Shown: positions 18,250 to 27,902 of the stretch, piece after piece
How the letters are laid out: each line of letters begins with the position of its first letter
How positions within the stretch are numbered: the first letter of the stretch is position 1
NCBI RefSeq assembly: GCF_000422245.1
Contig: NZ_ATHI01000005.1
Span: 269,946 to 333,945, forward strand
Direction of reading: 5' to 3'
DNA length: 64,000 bases
DNA from: Alkalidesulfovibrio alkalitolerans DSM 16529
Lineage (GTDB): Bacteria > Desulfobacterota > Desulfovibrionia > Desulfovibrionales > Desulfovibrionaceae
The notes under the pieces: generated by a model
Databases searched by the model: none
Told to the model about the DNA's origin: nothing
What the model saw: the letters and a program-made list of their open reading frames with translations, nothing else
Position numbers and translations under genes: made by a program

Positions 18250-18618
18250 TCAAGCTGCCTGCGAATCCGGCTGAAAAATGCTGAAGGCGTTGCCTTCGGG
18301 ATCTTCGCAATAGGCCATGTAGCCGATGCCGGGGATGGCGCGGCGCGGCACGATGACCCTGCCTCCGGCCGCGACGACCCGATTCAGGGCCTCGTCCACC
18401 GAGGACGTGTGAATGGTCGGCGTTCCCGTGACCCGATGGGCGGGTCGTTTGCCCACGCGGCCGAAGATCAGGCTCTGTCCGTCATCCAGGCCGTCGCGCA
18501 GCCAATAATTCTCACCCCGGGAGTCCCGGACGAAATCGAGCCCGAAGGCTTGGGCGTAGAACCCGGCCATACGCTCGGGATTGTCCGCAAAAACGTCGAA
18601 ATGCACCATTCTTTCCAT
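18250..18618 (-). CDS. VOC (glyoxalase/bleomycin-resistance) superfamily protein
   Basis: 122 residues from ATG 18618 (GGAGGT upstream). Two beta-alpha-beta-beta-beta modules: VHFDVFADNPERMAGFYAQAF and a second module ending YCEDPEGNAFSIFQ, the hallmark end of VOC proteins with a Glu metal ligand region. Substrate not predictable; many such singletons are lactoylglutathione-lyase-like or have unknown roles. No neighbouring pathway gene. Confidence 0.85.
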   Translation of the reverse strand: MERMVHFDVFADNPERMAGFYAQAFGLDFVRDSRGENYWLRDGLDDGQSLIFGRVGKRPAHRVTGTPTIHTSSVDEALNRVVAAGGRVIVPRRAIPGIGYMAYCEDPEGNAFSIFQPDSQAA

Positions 18619-18897
18619 ATCCCGCACCTCCTGCGCCGCCAACGGTAAACAATCGGTTCCGCCCGCTTGGCCGCCGCGCATACTCCCCCAAAATAATCCA
18701 AGGATAAGGGGGCTAGATTACTATCCTGCCACAGAACACAAAAAAGTACAGCCGTCTTTCGTCACGACGGCCTCTTTTTGTGGAGCGCAACTCCATTATG
18801 TATGGAAAATCGACAGATTGTGGCAAAAATGCAACAACAGCCTCCCGCGCGGAAGCGCGGGTGAAGACGGAGAGCAGGCGGTTCCGGACGGATTTTT
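18619..18897. other. Intergenic region between VOC gene and secreted small protein
   Basis: About 280 bp carrying the VOC promoter side and the bidirectional terminator at 18751-18780. No further gene seen. Confidence 0.5.
18742..18780 (-). terminator. Terminator of the ftsZ-distal radical SAM/secreted protein unit
   Basis: Stem GCCGTC (18751-18756) / GACGGC (18766-18771) with T-rich flanks on both sides: CTTTTTTG-type on the minus strand and CTCTTTTTG on the plus strand. It lies about 120 bp past the secreted-protein stop. Confidence 0.75.
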
Positions 18898-19128
18898 CTA
18901 GCGACCTCTGTGCGAGGCGAGCCGGTTCAGGAGCAGATACGAAGCGAGTCCACGCTGATCGATCCGGCAGACCTCATCCTCGGCCAAAACCTTGACTTCA
19001 CTTGTCTTTTCGGCAACTTCCCGCTCGATCGTCGAAACGCAGAAAGATGCCTGCGCAGGAGCGAAAACCCAGGCGCTGATGGCCACGGCAAGAGATGCAA
19101 AGGCTATAATTATCAGATTGTTACGCAT
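18898..19128 (-). CDS. Small secreted protein coupled to the upstream radical SAM gene
   Basis: 76 residues; AAGGAG lies inside the end of the upstream gene and only one base separates that gene's TGA from this ATG. A Sec signal peptide is evident (about 1-27, cleavage after PAQA). The mature part of about 49 residues carries two Cys (SFCVST, DEVCRID), which could form a disulfide, and a charged middle (EREVAEKTSEVK). No family recognised. Tight coupling suggests the two products are needed together, but the upstream enzyme is cytosolic. Confidence 0.72.
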   Translation of the reverse strand: MRNNLIIIAFASLAVAISAWVFAPAQASFCVSTIEREVAEKTSEVKVLAEDEVCRIDQRGLASYLLLNRLASHRGR

Positions 19129-19129
19129 T

Positions 19130-20803
19130 TCAAGTACTCCTTCTTCCCTGTTTCGGCGACAGGCCGCACCGTCCACACGGGCCGCACCCTTCCGCTGGGC
19201 ATATTCCGCCCGCGCGGCAGTCCAGATAGCCCTGCCATTCCTTCCACAGGTGGGCGCGCGAGACGCCCGGGTCAATGACCTCCCAGGGAAATAACTCTCC
19301 CTGGCTTTTCTCCAGCAAATACCGTGCCGTATCGACACCCCACGCCTTGAGCGCAGCCCGCCAACTCCCACGTCGCGCCGCCAACTCGGCGAGATCGAAC
19401 ACCGCCTCGTCGCCGCGCGCCAAGAGCCCTTGGAGCCGGGCCGCGAATGGCGATTCGCCCTCCACGCGCATGCCCTTGAAGGGGCGGCACGCGACCCTGA
19501 CCTGCTCGATGCGACGCGAGAGGTCTTCCTCACTCGCCATGGCAGCCCATTGCAGCGGCGTGAAAGGCTTTGGAACCAGCGGCGACACCGAGAGCACAAG
19601 AAGCTCAAGCCCCGACCCCTTCCTGCCTCGGCCACGTTCGCGGGCCTCCTGAACGCGGGCCATGAAACCGGCCAGTTCCTCGTAGTCTGCATCCTCCTCG
19701 CCGGGCCAGCCCACGATCAGATAAAGCTTGAGCTTGTTGAAGCGTAGTCGGCTCACCGTCTCCACGACCCGAAGCAGGGCTTCGCTGTCGAGCCGTTTCC
19801 CGGCCGCGCGGCGAAGCCGCTCGCTCGGAGCCTCCAGCGCCAGGGTCAAGCTGCGCGCGCCCGTGTCGCGCAGGAATTGCAGAAAATCGTCGTCCAGGCC
19901 GTCGGCCCGCACCGAGGACAGGGAAAAGGCGGTCTTGCGCTCCCTGAGCCAGAGTAAAAATTCGCGCAGGTCGGGCCAATCCGTGAGGGCAGTGCCTACG
20001 AGCCCCACCTTGCGCGGGTTCGCAGCCTCGACCAGTTCCTTCAGGCGCGAAAGTGTGGCTCGACGGGGTGGGCGATAGATGGACCCGGCGGCGCAGAAAC
20101 GGCAGCCGTATGGGCAGCCGCGGTTGACCTCGACCAGGAACATGTCGCGGAAGGCCGCCTCGGAACTGACGAAGGAGGAATAGGCCGGATCGTGCAGGAT
20201 GGGCCCGATGCCGCCCGCAATGCGGCGGCGCACGGGAACTTCTGATCTCCCCGGAGCGTAGATGCCGGGCATGGAGGCGATGCGCGAAAGGGCATCGGCC
20301 TTGTCCGCGCCCGCGAAGAACGCCCCGCGTACGGCGGATGCAGTGTCCGCGAGGCCGTCCTCGGCCTCCCCCACGAAGAATGCGTCGGCGAGCGGCGCCA
20401 GAGGAGCCGGATTGAGGAAGGCCACGGGCCCGCCCACGAGCACCAGCGGCCATCCGGGCCTCTCGGCCCGGCGGGGAGGGATCCCGGCCGCATCGAGCAT
20501 CTCGATGACGGTCTTGAACTCCTCCTCGAAATTCACGGAGATGCAGATCAGGGGAAAATCACGCAGGGGAAGGCCGGAATCGAGGGACACGGGCTCTTGC
20601 CCTCGCTTGGGAGCGAAGACGCGCTCCACGCGCACTCCCGGCTCTCGCGCCAGGATGCGCCAGGCCGACTGCCAGCCCAGGGTCGAGAGGGCCAATCCGG
20701 CCTCGCCCGGAAAAACCAGGGCAACGGGAAGTCTGCCGCCCGGATCGGGCAGTTCGGGGGCCGCTCGGCCGTGAAACTGGATCGCCTGGTCAGCCGTCGT
20801 CAC
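19130..20803 (-). CDS. B12-binding-type radical SAM protein
   Basis: 557 residues from GTG 20803 (AGGAGG seven bases upstream). The N-terminal 200 residues form a Rossmann-like cobalamin-binding-type domain (LICISVNFEEEF, VLVGGPVAF). The radical SAM core has VNRGCPYGCRFCAAG, and the C-terminus has a Cys cluster CPAEGCGPCGRCG that may bind an additional cluster or a metal. This resembles the uncharacterised family of B12-binding radical SAM proteins similar to YgiQ/TIGR03960. Directly downstream of ftsZ, but separated from it by a hairpin, and coupled to the secreted protein at 18898. Substrate unknown. Confidence 0.82.
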   Translation of the reverse strand: MTTADQAIQFHGRAAPELPDPGGRLPVALVFPGEAGLALSTLGWQSAWRILAREPGVRVERVFAPKRGQEPVSLDSGLPLRDFPLICISVNFEEEFKTVIEMLDAAGIPPRRAERPGWPLVLVGGPVAFLNPAPLAPLADAFFVGEAEDGLADTASAVRGAFFAGADKADALSRIASMPGIYAPGRSEVPVRRRIAGGIGPILHDPAYSSFVSSEAAFRDMFLVEVNRGCPYGCRFCAAGSIYRPPRRATLSRLKELVEAANPRKVGLVGTALTDWPDLREFLLWLRERKTAFSLSSVRADGLDDDFLQFLRDTGARSLTLALEAPSERLRRAAGKRLDSEALLRVVETVSRLRFNKLKLYLIVGWPGEEDADYEELAGFMARVQEARERGRGRKGSGLELLVLSVSPLVPKPFTPLQWAAMASEEDLSRRIEQVRVACRPFKGMRVEGESPFAARLQGLLARGDEAVFDLAELAARRGSWRAALKAWGVDTARYLLEKSQGELFPWEVIDPGVSRAHLWKEWQGYLDCRAGGICPAEGCGPCGRCGLSPKQGRRST

Positions 20804-20884
20804 CCGTTCGCCTCCTCCCGTTTCAAGTCCGCATGCCCGCTCTCTCCCGCCGCTCGGCAGGAGTCGTCCATGCGGCCCAAAGGG

Positions 20885-20918
20885 CCCGGGGGGCGTTTTC
20901 CGCATGCCGCCCCCCGGG
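20885..20918 (-). terminator. Hairpin at the end of the dcw cluster
   Basis: 11-bp perfect stem CCCGGGGGGCG / CGCCCCCCGGG with a 12-nt loop, 16 bp past the ftsZ stop. Only CCCTTT follows on the minus strand, so termination may be partial. Confidence 0.65.
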
Positions 20919-20933
20919 GAGGACCATGTATGC

Positions 20934-22208
20934 TTAATCCGCCTGCTTGCGGATGAAGCTCGGGATCTCGAACTCTTCCTCGTCGAACAGGAAATCCTCC
21001 TCGCCGGGGGCCGCGCCCACCGCCTTGGCCTTGGGCTGCGCCCTGGGCGCCGCCTCGGCGGCCTCGGCTCCGAGGGTCTTTTGCCTGCGCAAGTAAGCGG
21101 GGATGGCCAAGTCTTCATGACTGATGGCGCCGGTGGCCCCGCGCGGCCTGATCTGCCCGGCCTGCGCCGCCGGTTGCGCGGCCGCGGGCACGGTCGCCTT
21201 GCGGCCGCCGCCGCGGATGGTGGTCAGCCTGCCGCCGGACTGGCCCTCGGCTTCTTCCTTCTCGATGCCCGTGGCGATGACGGTGATGCGCATCTCGTCG
21301 CCCGCCTCGGCGTCGAAGACCGTGCCGAAGAATATCTGCGCGTCCTCATGGGCGGCCTCGGACACGGTGTTGGCGGCCTCGGAGACCTCGTCGATGGTCA
21401 TGTCCGGCCCGCAGGTGATGTTGATGAGCACGCCTCGCGCGCCATCGATGGTCACGTCTTCGAGCAGGGGGCTGGTGATGGCCTTGAGCGCGGCCTCCTT
21501 GGCCCTGTTCTCGCCGCGCGCGATGCCCGTGCCCATGAGCGCGAGGCCAGACTCGCTCATCACGGCTTTGACATCCGCGAAGTCGAGGTTGATCAGGCCG
21601 TGGACCATGATCAGGTCGGAGATGCCTTTGACCGCGTAGTACAGCACTTCGTCGGCCTTCTTGAGCATCTCGATGAAGGTCGCCTTCTTGGAGGCCAGGG
21701 AAAGCAGCCGGTCGTTGGGGATGGTGATCAGCGAGTCCACGTGCTGGCCGAACTCCTGGATGCCTTTCTCGGCCTGCTGCAACCGCTTCTTGCCTTCGAA
21801 GAAAAAGGGCTTGGTGACCACGCCCACGGTCAGGCAGCCCATCTCGCGGGCCACCTGGGCGATGACCGGCGCGGCTCCGGTGCCGGTGCCGCCGCCCATG
21901 CCGGCGGTCACGAAGACCATGTCCGAATCGCCGATGGCCTGACGGATCTGCTCGATGCTCTCCATGGCCGAACTGCGGCCGATTTCGGGGTTGGCGCCTG
22001 CGCCAAGGCCCTTGGTCAGCTTGTCGCCGAGCTGAATCTTGAATTCCGCCTTGGAGCGGTTCATGGCCTGGCAGTCGGTGTTCGCGGTGATGAAGGTCAC
22101 GCCGCGAAGCTGCGATTCGATCATGTTGTTCACGGCGTTTCCGCCGCCGCCGCCCACGCCGATGACTTTTATCTTGGCGTTGTTGTCAGTGATGAGTTCA
22201 AGTTCCAT
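20934..22208 (-). CDS. ftsZ: Cell division GTPase FtsZ
   Basis: 424-residue tubulin homologue forming the Z-ring. Visible: [14 protein letters not shown], the tubulin signature [13 protein letters not shown], and the T7-loop [12 protein letters not shown] variable Ala/Pro linker follows, then the conserved C-terminal peptide [10 protein letters not shown] that binds FtsA and other partners. AAGGAGG precedes the ATG. Last gene of the dcw cluster, 51 bp after ftsA. Confidence 0.98.
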   Translation of the reverse strand: MELELITDNNAKIKVIGVGGGGGNAVNNMIESQLRGVTFITANTDCQAMNRSKAEFKIQLGDKLTKGLGAGANPEIGRSSAMESIEQIRQAIGDSDMVFVTAGMGGGTGTGAAPVIAQVAREMGCLTVGVVTKPFFFEGKKRLQQAEKGIQEFGQHVDSLITIPNDRLLSLASKKATFIEMLKKADEVLYYAVKGISDLIMVHGLINLDFADVKAVMSESGLALMGTGIARGENRAKEAALKAITSPLLEDVTIDGARGVLINITCGPDMTIDEVSEAANTVSEAAHEDAQIFFGTVFDAEAGDEMRITVIATGIEKEEAEGQSGGRLTTIRGGGRKATVPAAAQPAAQAGQIRPRGATGAISHEDLAIPAYLRRQKTLGAEAAEAAPRAQPKAKAVGAAPGEEDFLFDEEEFEIPSFIRKQAD

Positions 22209-22259
22209 GGTCGGTCCTCCTTGATCCCCTCTGGTCCTGTTGGTTCCCTGATCCGAGCC

Positions 22260-23492
22260 CTACTTGATGTCCGTGAACCACTTGCGCATGGTTCCCAGGA
22301 TGCGGTTGAAGACGTTGTCGTCGCGGATGCGGAACCGCTGCTCCACGCCTTCCTTCTCCGCCCCGTACATGAGCAGCCCCACGGCCGTCGCATACATGGG
22401 CGAATTGACCACATCCTTCAGTCCGCCGACGTTTTGCGGGTAGCCCACGCGCGTCGGCAGGTTGAAGATTTGCTCCGCCAGTTCCTGGCAGCCCTCGATG
22501 AGCGAGGTGCCGCCGGTCAGAACCACCCCTGCCGCCACGCCGTTCTTGAACCCCGAACGGACCAACTCCTGGTCCACGAGGGTCAAAATCTCTTCCACGC
22601 GCGGCTCGCAGATCTCGGCCAGCACCTGGCGCGAGAGCCTGCGGGCTTCGCGGCCGCCCACGCTGGGCACCTCGATGACCTCGTCGGAACGGACCATCTC
22701 GGCCAGGGCGCAGCCGTGCCTGACCTTGATCTTCTCGGCCGCGACCATGGGCGTGCGCAGGCCGAAGGCGATGTCGTTGGTCAGGTTCGTGCCGCCAAGC
22801 GCCAACACTCCCGTGTGCTTGATGGAGTCGTTGGAAAAGACCGCGATGTCCGTGGTGCCGCCGCCGATGTCCACCAGGGCCACGCCGATCTCGCGTTCCT
22901 CCTCGGTGAGCACGGCCTTGGCCGAGGCCATGGATTCGAGCACGATCTCGGCCACGTCCAGCCCCGAGCGGTGGCAGGAGCGCACGATGTTCTGGGCCGA
23001 GGTCACCGCGCCGGTGACGATGTGCACCTTCACTTCCAGGCGCACGCCCGCCATGCCCAGGGGATCGGCTATGCCCCGCTGGTCGTCCACGATGAATTCC
23101 TGCGGCAGGATGTGGATGACCTCGCGGTCCAGCGGGATGGCCACGGCCTTGGCCGCGTCGATGACCCGTTCCACGTCCTTGGAGGCCACCTCGCCACCCT
23201 TGACCGCGATCACGCCGTGGGAGTTGAAGCCCTTGATGTGGCTGCCCGCGATGCCCGCGTAGACCGAGCGGATCTCGCACCCGGCCATCAGTTCGGCCTC
23301 CTCGATGGCCTTCTTGATGGACTGCACGGTCTGCTCGATGTTCACCACAACACCCTTGCGCAGTCCCGTGGACGGGCTCGTCCCGATACCCACGATATCG
23401 ACGCTCTCGGGTCCAAGCTCGCCCACCACCGCGCAGACCTTGGTGGTGCCGATGTCCAGTCCGACGACGAGTTCACCTTTCGACTTGGCCAT
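22260..23492 (-). CDS. ftsA: Cell division protein FtsA
   Basis: 410-residue actin-like protein tethering FtsZ to the membrane. ATPase fold motifs: VVGLDIGTTKVCAVVG (phosphate 1), VALVDIGGGTTDIAVF (phosphate 2) and VVLTGGTSLIEG (adenosine). The C-terminal amphipathic helix is represented by the last residues (RILGTMRKWFTDIK). Upstream of ftsZ by 51 bp. Separated from ftsQ by a 180-bp gap filled by a dispersed repeat, which is unusual within a dcw cluster. Confidence 0.97.
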   Translation of the reverse strand: MAKSKGELVVGLDIGTTKVCAVVGELGPESVDIVGIGTSPSTGLRKGVVVNIEQTVQSIKKAIEEAELMAGCEIRSVYAGIAGSHIKGFNSHGVIAVKGGEVASKDVERVIDAAKAVAIPLDREVIHILPQEFIVDDQRGIADPLGMAGVRLEVKVHIVTGAVTSAQNIVRSCHRSGLDVAEIVLESMASAKAVLTEEEREIGVALVDIGGGTTDIAVFSNDSIKHTGVLALGGTNLTNDIAFGLRTPMVAAEKIKVRHGCALAEMVRSDEVIEVPSVGGREARRLSRQVLAEICEPRVEEILTLVDQELVRSGFKNGVAAGVVLTGGTSLIEGCQELAEQIFNLPTRVGYPQNVGGLKDVVNSPMYATAVGLLMYGAEKEGVEQRFRIRDDNVFNRILGTMRKWFTDIK

Positions 23493-23550
23493 GTCCTTTC
23501 GTCCTTTTCTTCGGAGGCGTCAGCAAACTGCCCCAAAACACCGTTTTGCA

Positions 23551-23670
23551 GGCTGTTCAAAAAGCGCCAGATGCAAGGCGCGCAAAAAATTCACGGCCGA
23601 CGCGCGGTTTGACCTGCGCGAAGGTCTGAATTTTTTGCAGCAGCGAAGCAGATGGTGTTTTTTCAACAGC
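23551..23670. repeat. Dispersed palindromic repeat, copy A (ftsQ-ftsA gap)
   Basis: Imperfect palindrome. Left end GGCTGTTCAAAAAGCGCCAGATGCAAGGCGC, middle CACGGCCGACGCGCGG, right end GCAGCGAAGCAGATGGTG followed by TTTTTTCAACAGC. The internal arms AAAAAATTCA and TGAATTTTTT pair. It begins right after the ftsQ stop region and fills the gap to ftsA. The transcript could fold it into a long stem. Confidence 0.85.
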
Positions 23671-23673
23671 ATG

Positions 23674-24552
23674 CTAGCTCCCCGTCTTTTCCAGGCGCAC
23701 CCAGACCCTGCCGCCCGAGGCGTGCAGGCTGCGCGCGAAATCCCATTCACCCCGCCGACCCAGATCCGAGGCCACCGAGGCCAGGCGGTCCAACCCCGCC
23801 TCCCAATCGGCCAGATCCAGGGCCAACGACCGTCCATCCGCGAGCAGCAGCGTGAGACTGCCGCCGCCCGCCTGCATCCATTCCACGTCGCGCAGGGCGA
23901 AAAACCAGCGCCCCTTGCCCGCCTCGGCGGCGAAACGCGGCATGTCGTCGAGCCAGCGCTCCGCGCCCGGCATCAGGTCCAGCACGGGCAGCGAGGCGAA
24001 GCGGGCCGTCTCGATGGGCGCAATCAGTTCGCCGCGCGCGTCGGCGTAAAAGAGTGTGTCCCCGCGCCGCACCCAGAAGGCCGCCTCCTTCTCGCGCACG
24101 AGAATGCGCAGCGTGCCGGGGAGCACCCGCTCGACCGTCACCGAGGCGATCCACGGATCGGCCACGAGCCGCTGCTCCACGTCGTACATGTTCAGGTCGA
24201 TGGAGTTGTCGCCCTGCGCCACGCCGGAGAGAGCGAGTATCTCGGCGTCGCCCATACGGCTGTTGCCCTCGATTTCGATGGCCGTGAGCGCGAAATACGG
24301 GTGAACGCTGAGCCAGCGGTAGCCGTAGATGAGTCCGAGGCTGACGAGGGCCACGAACGCCAACGCCAGGCATAGGGTCAAGAGCCGCGTGATCATTCGT
24401 CCCGCGCCGCGCGCGACCTTCACGACGGCCCCGCCTTCGCCCTTGGGGGGCGGATAGCGGTTGGGAATCTTCCTGGCCTTGGCCGGCTTGCTTCCGCCGT
24501 TGCGGGAAAGCTGGACGCGGCTCTCACGCCGCGAAAGCACCAGGGAACTCAT
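23674..24552 (-). CDS. ftsQ: Cell division protein FtsQ
   Basis: 292-residue bitopic membrane protein of the divisome. A basic cytoplasmic N-terminus of about 50 residues is followed by one transmembrane helix (LLTLCLALAFVALVSLGLIY, about 57-76). A POTRA domain follows (YFALTAIEIEGNSRMGDAEIL) and then the beta domain (WIASVTVERVLPGTLRILVREKEAAFW). The start overlaps the murB stop by four bases (ATGA). Confidence 0.95.
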   Translation of the reverse strand: MSSLVLSRRESRVQLSRNGGSKPAKARKIPNRYPPPKGEGGAVVKVARGAGRMITRLLTLCLALAFVALVSLGLIYGYRWLSVHPYFALTAIEIEGNSRMGDAEILALSGVAQGDNSIDLNMYDVEQRLVADPWIASVTVERVLPGTLRILVREKEAAFWVRRGDTLFYADARGELIAPIETARFASLPVLDLMPGAERWLDDMPRFAAEAGKGRWFFALRDVEWMQAGGGSLTLLLADGRSLALDLADWEAGLDRLASVASDLGRRGEWDFARSLHASGGRVWVRLEKTGS

Positions 24553-25427
24553 CCGACGACCTTCACTTCGAGTTCCAGCTCGATGCCGAAACGCTCGCGC
24601 ACGGCCGCCCCGGCCAGAGCGATGAGCTCCAGGGCCTGTTCGGCCGTGCCCCCGCCCGTGTTGACGAGGAAGTTGGCGTGCATCTCTGAGAGCGCCATGC
24701 CGCCAACCGACCGGCCGCGAAAGCCGACCTTGTCCAGAAGCCTGCCAGCGCTCTCGCCCGCAGGGTTCTTGAAGACGCAGCCGCAGGTGGCCGCGGCCAG
24801 GGGCTGCACGGCTTTCTTGCGGGCGAAGTATTCGGCCATTTCGGCCCGGATGGCGCCTGGATCGGCCGCATCGAGCACGAGTTCGGCCTCAAGCGCCAAG
24901 AAGAAGCCCGACTCGCCCTCGGGCGCGAAACGGCGATAGCCCGCCTCCCACTGGTGAGCCTCGATCCAACGCAGCCCGCGCTCGCGCGAATAGACGAGCA
25001 GCCGCGCCAGACGGTCGCAAAAGCTTTGGCCCCAGGAGCCCGCGTTCATGGCCACGGCCCCGCCCACGGACCCGGGAATGCCGCGCAGTCTGGCAAGGCC
25101 CGAAAGCCCCTGCGAGGCCAGCCAGTTCAGAAACGAGGGGAGCTTGAGTCCCGTGCCCACGCGAACGATTTTCCCGCCCTCGGCCTCGCCCACGATCATC
25201 GGACCGGTGGCCACGCGCGAGCTGACCAGGACGATGCCCAGGTCGCCGTCACGGGCCAGGATGTTCGACCCCGCGCCAAAGGCCAGCGGCTCGCCGCCGA
25301 GTTCGTCGAGCGCAAGGGCGAGTTCTTCCGCGTCCGTGGCCTCGCGCACCACGGCCTCGGCCAGGGCAGTGCCGCCGAGTCGAAGCGTCGTGCGCTTGGC
25401 AAGGGAGACGTCGCGGAAGATGTCCAT
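24549..25427 (-). CDS. murB: UDP-N-acetylenolpyruvoylglucosamine reductase MurB
   Basis: 292-residue FAD enzyme reducing UDP-GlcNAc-enolpyruvate to UDP-MurNAc. Motifs: TTLRLGGTA, FGAGSNILARDGDLG (FAD), LRGIPGSVGGAVAMNAGSWG, and CGCVFKNPAGESAGRLLDKVGFRG with catalytic Ser. The shorter loop pattern fits type II MurB. ATG 25427 lies four bases after the murC stop. Confidence 0.97.
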   Translation of the reverse strand: MDIFRDVSLAKRTTLRLGGTALAEAVVREATDAEELALALDELGGEPLAFGAGSNILARDGDLGIVLVSSRVATGPMIVGEAEGGKIVRVGTGLKLPSFLNWLASQGLSGLARLRGIPGSVGGAVAMNAGSWGQSFCDRLARLLVYSRERGLRWIEAHQWEAGYRRFAPEGESGFFLALEAELVLDAADPGAIRAEMAEYFARKKAVQPLAAATCGCVFKNPAGESAGRLLDKVGFRGRSVGGMALSEMHANFLVNTGGGTAEQALELIALAGAAVRERFGIELELEVKVVG

Positions 25428-25431
25428 GCGC

Positions 25432-26802
25432 TTACGCCTGCTCCAGGTAGCGGGGGCCAAGGGTGGTGATGTTGCCCGCGCCGAGCGTGAGCAACAGGTC
25501 GCGCGGCCTGAGAATGTTGGGCAGTGCGGCCAGCATTTCATCCAGGCTCTGGAAATATTCGACCGCGGTCTTGCTCACCTGACGCACGCCCTGGGCCAAG
25601 CTCTGGCCCGAGACGCCGGGGATCGGGGCCTCGGAGGCCGCGTAGATCTCAGTGAGCAAAAGCAGGTCGCAGTTCTCGAAGACCGTGCAGAACTCGCCGA
25701 ACAGGGCCTGCGTGCGGGTGAAGCGGTGCGGCTGGAAGGCCACTACCAGACGACGGTCCGGATAGCAGGCCCGGGCGGTTTCGAGCGTGGCCCTGATCTC
25801 TGCCGGGTGGTGCCCGTAGTCGTCCACCACCAGCACGCCGCGCTTCTCACCCTTGATTTCGAAGCGGCGGCCCACGCCGCCGAAGCCCGCCAGGGCCTCC
25901 ACGACCTTCTCCTTGGGCAGCCCGGCCTCGATGGCCACGCCGATGACGCCAAGGGCGTTCAGAATGTTGTGCCTGCCCGGCTGGTTCAGGGTCACGTCAG
26001 CCCAGTGCTCGCCGTGCACGAAAACCCGGAAGATGCCGCGAAGCCCGGACTGCACGACCTGAGCGCGAATGGCGTTGTCCTTGCCGAAGCCATAGGTCAG
26101 CACGCGGCGACGCACGCGGGGCAGGAGCCTGCGCACGCCGGGGTCGTCGCCGCAGACCACGTTCAGTCCATAGAACGGCGTGGAGTTCATGAACTGCACG
26201 AAGGCTTCGTCGATCTCCTCGATGCCGCCGGTGTAGTGGTCGAGATGGTCGGCATCGACGTTGGTGACCACGGTGAGCATGGGCGTGAGGCACAAGAACG
26301 AGCCGTCGGATTCGTCGGCCTCGGCGATCAGGTATTCACCCTCGCCCAGGTAGGCGTTGGAACCGTAAGCGTTGAGCCTGCCGCCGATGATCACCGTGGG
26401 GTCGAGCCCGGCGGCGGCGAAGACCTCGGCCATGAGCGAGGTGGTGGTGGTCTTGCCATGCGTTCCGGCCACGGCGATGCCCGATTTCAGGCGCATCAGC
26501 TCGGCCAGCATCTCGGCGCGCGGGATCACGGGGATACCGCGTTCGCGGGCGACTTCGAGTTCGGGATTCGAATCGGGGATGGCCGTGGACTTGACCACCA
26601 CATCCACGTTCTCGGCCACGTTGTCCGGGCCGTGGCCGATGAAGACCGTGGCCCCGAGCTTCATCAGCCGCTTGGTGACCTGCCCCATGGCCACGTCCGA
26701 GCCGGACACCGCGTAGCCCTGGTTGAGGAGCACCTCGGCGATGCCGCTCATGCCGGAGCCGCCAATGCCGATCATGTGAATGTGTCTGACCTTGGTGCGC
26801 AT
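25432..26802 (-). CDS. murC: UDP-N-acetylmuramate-L-alanine ligase MurC
   Basis: 456 residues; GAGGAGAGAC ahead of ATG 26802. Mur ligase adding L-Ala to UDP-MurNAc. N-terminal [18 protein letters not shown] binds UDP-sugar, the P-loop is [11 protein letters not shown], then EADESDGSF and [13 protein letters not shown]. Eight bases separate it from murG upstream. Confidence 0.97.
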   Translation of the reverse strand: MRTKVRHIHMIGIGGSGMSGIAEVLLNQGYAVSGSDVAMGQVTKRLMKLGATVFIGHGPDNVAENVDVVVKSTAIPDSNPELEVARERGIPVIPRAEMLAELMRLKSGIAVAGTHGKTTTTSLMAEVFAAAGLDPTVIIGGRLNAYGSNAYLGEGEYLIAEADESDGSFLCLTPMLTVVTNVDADHLDHYTGGIEEIDEAFVQFMNSTPFYGLNVVCGDDPGVRRLLPRVRRRVLTYGFGKDNAIRAQVVQSGLRGIFRVFVHGEHWADVTLNQPGRHNILNALGVIGVAIEAGLPKEKVVEALAGFGGVGRRFEIKGEKRGVLVVDDYGHHPAEIRATLETARACYPDRRLVVAFQPHRFTRTQALFGEFCTVFENCDLLLLTEIYAASEAPIPGVSGQSLAQGVRQVSKTAVEYFQSLDEMLAALPNILRPRDLLLTLGAGNITTLGPRYLEQA

Positions 26803-26810
26803 GTCTCTCC

Positions 26811-27902
26811 TCAGGCCGAAGCGGCCAGCCTCTCGAGCTCGTCCACCACGGCGGCGGCCGCGTCCGGGCGGCCCTCGGCCCTGGCGGCGCGGGCCATGAG
26901 CAAAAGTTTTTCCGGATCGCCGAAAAGCCCGAGCACGATCTCGGCCAGCCGCTCGGGCGTGGCCTCGTTCTCGGGCAACAGCTCGGCCGCGCCGCGAGAG
27001 GCCAAGTACCGGGCGTTGACGGTCTGATGATCGTGCGTGGCGTACGGGAAAGGCACGAGAATCGAAGGCCTGCCCGCCACGGTCAGCTCGGCCAGGGTCG
27101 TGGCCCCGGCGCGTCCGGCCACCAGATCGGCCCAGGCGTAGGCCTCGGCCATGTCCTCGACGAAGGGCGCGACGCGCGGCGGCTCGCCTCCCTGGGCTGC
27201 GTAGATCGAGGCCACTCGCTCGTGGTCCGCCGCGCCGGTCTGGTGCCACAACTTCACGCCGCGCTGCGCAAGCCGCGGCCAGGCCGCGGCCACGGCGGAG
27301 TTGAGGGCTCGCGCGCCCTGGCTGCCGCCAAGGACCAGAAGATGCGCGCCGCCGCTCCCGCTCTCGCGTTCACCCGCCCCGCGCACGGCCGTGATGGCGG
27401 CGCGCACCGGATTGCCCGTGCGCACGGTCTTGTCCGAGTCGAAAGCGCCCTGCTCGTCGGGATAGGTCATGAGCACGCGGTCCGCGAGGCGGCCGAGCAG
27501 CCTGTTGGCCGCGCCCGGCACGGAATTCTGCTCGTGGACGGCCGTGGGCACGCGGCAGAGTCGCGCCGCCACGACCGGGCAAAAGCCCGCGTAGCCGCCG
27601 AACCCGGCCACCACCTGGGGCTTCTCGCGCGCCACGATCCCCCGGGCCAGCACGATCCCGCGCGCGAGCCCCGCCAGGGCGCCCACGGCGCGAAGCCCCC
27701 GGCCGAGCACGCCGCGCACGGGCAGGCCCGTGAATTCGAGTCCGGCCTTCGCGGCAAGCTCCTTCTCGGGTCCGTAAGCGCCGCCGATGAAATGCACCCG
27801 CGCCGATGGCTCGCGGCGTCTGATCTCCTCGGCCACGGCCAGGGCCGGGAAGATGTGGCCGCCCGTGCCGCCCGTGGTCAGGATGACGCGCGAAAGCTTC
27901 AT
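26811..27902 (-). CDS. murG: UDP-GlcNAc:lipid I transferase MurG
   Basis: 363 residues. GT28 enzyme making lipid II on the inner face of the membrane. [20 protein letters not shown] at the N-terminus, [28 protein letters not shown], and the UDP-GlcNAc site [24 protein letters not shown]. Start overlaps the ftsW stop by four bases. Confidence 0.97.
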   Translation of the reverse strand: MKLSRVILTTGGTGGHIFPALAVAEEIRRREPSARVHFIGGAYGPEKELAAKAGLEFTGLPVRGVLGRGLRAVGALAGLARGIVLARGIVAREKPQVVAGFGGYAGFCPVVAARLCRVPTAVHEQNSVPGAANRLLGRLADRVLMTYPDEQGAFDSDKTVRTGNPVRAAITAVRGAGERESGSGGAHLLVLGGSQGARALNSAVAAAWPRLAQRGVKLWHQTGAADHERVASIYAAQGGEPPRVAPFVEDMAEAYAWADLVAGRAGATTLAELTVAGRPSILVPFPYATHDHQTVNARYLASRGAAELLPENEATPERLAEIVLGLFGDPEKLLLMARAARAEGRPDAAAAVVDELERLAASA

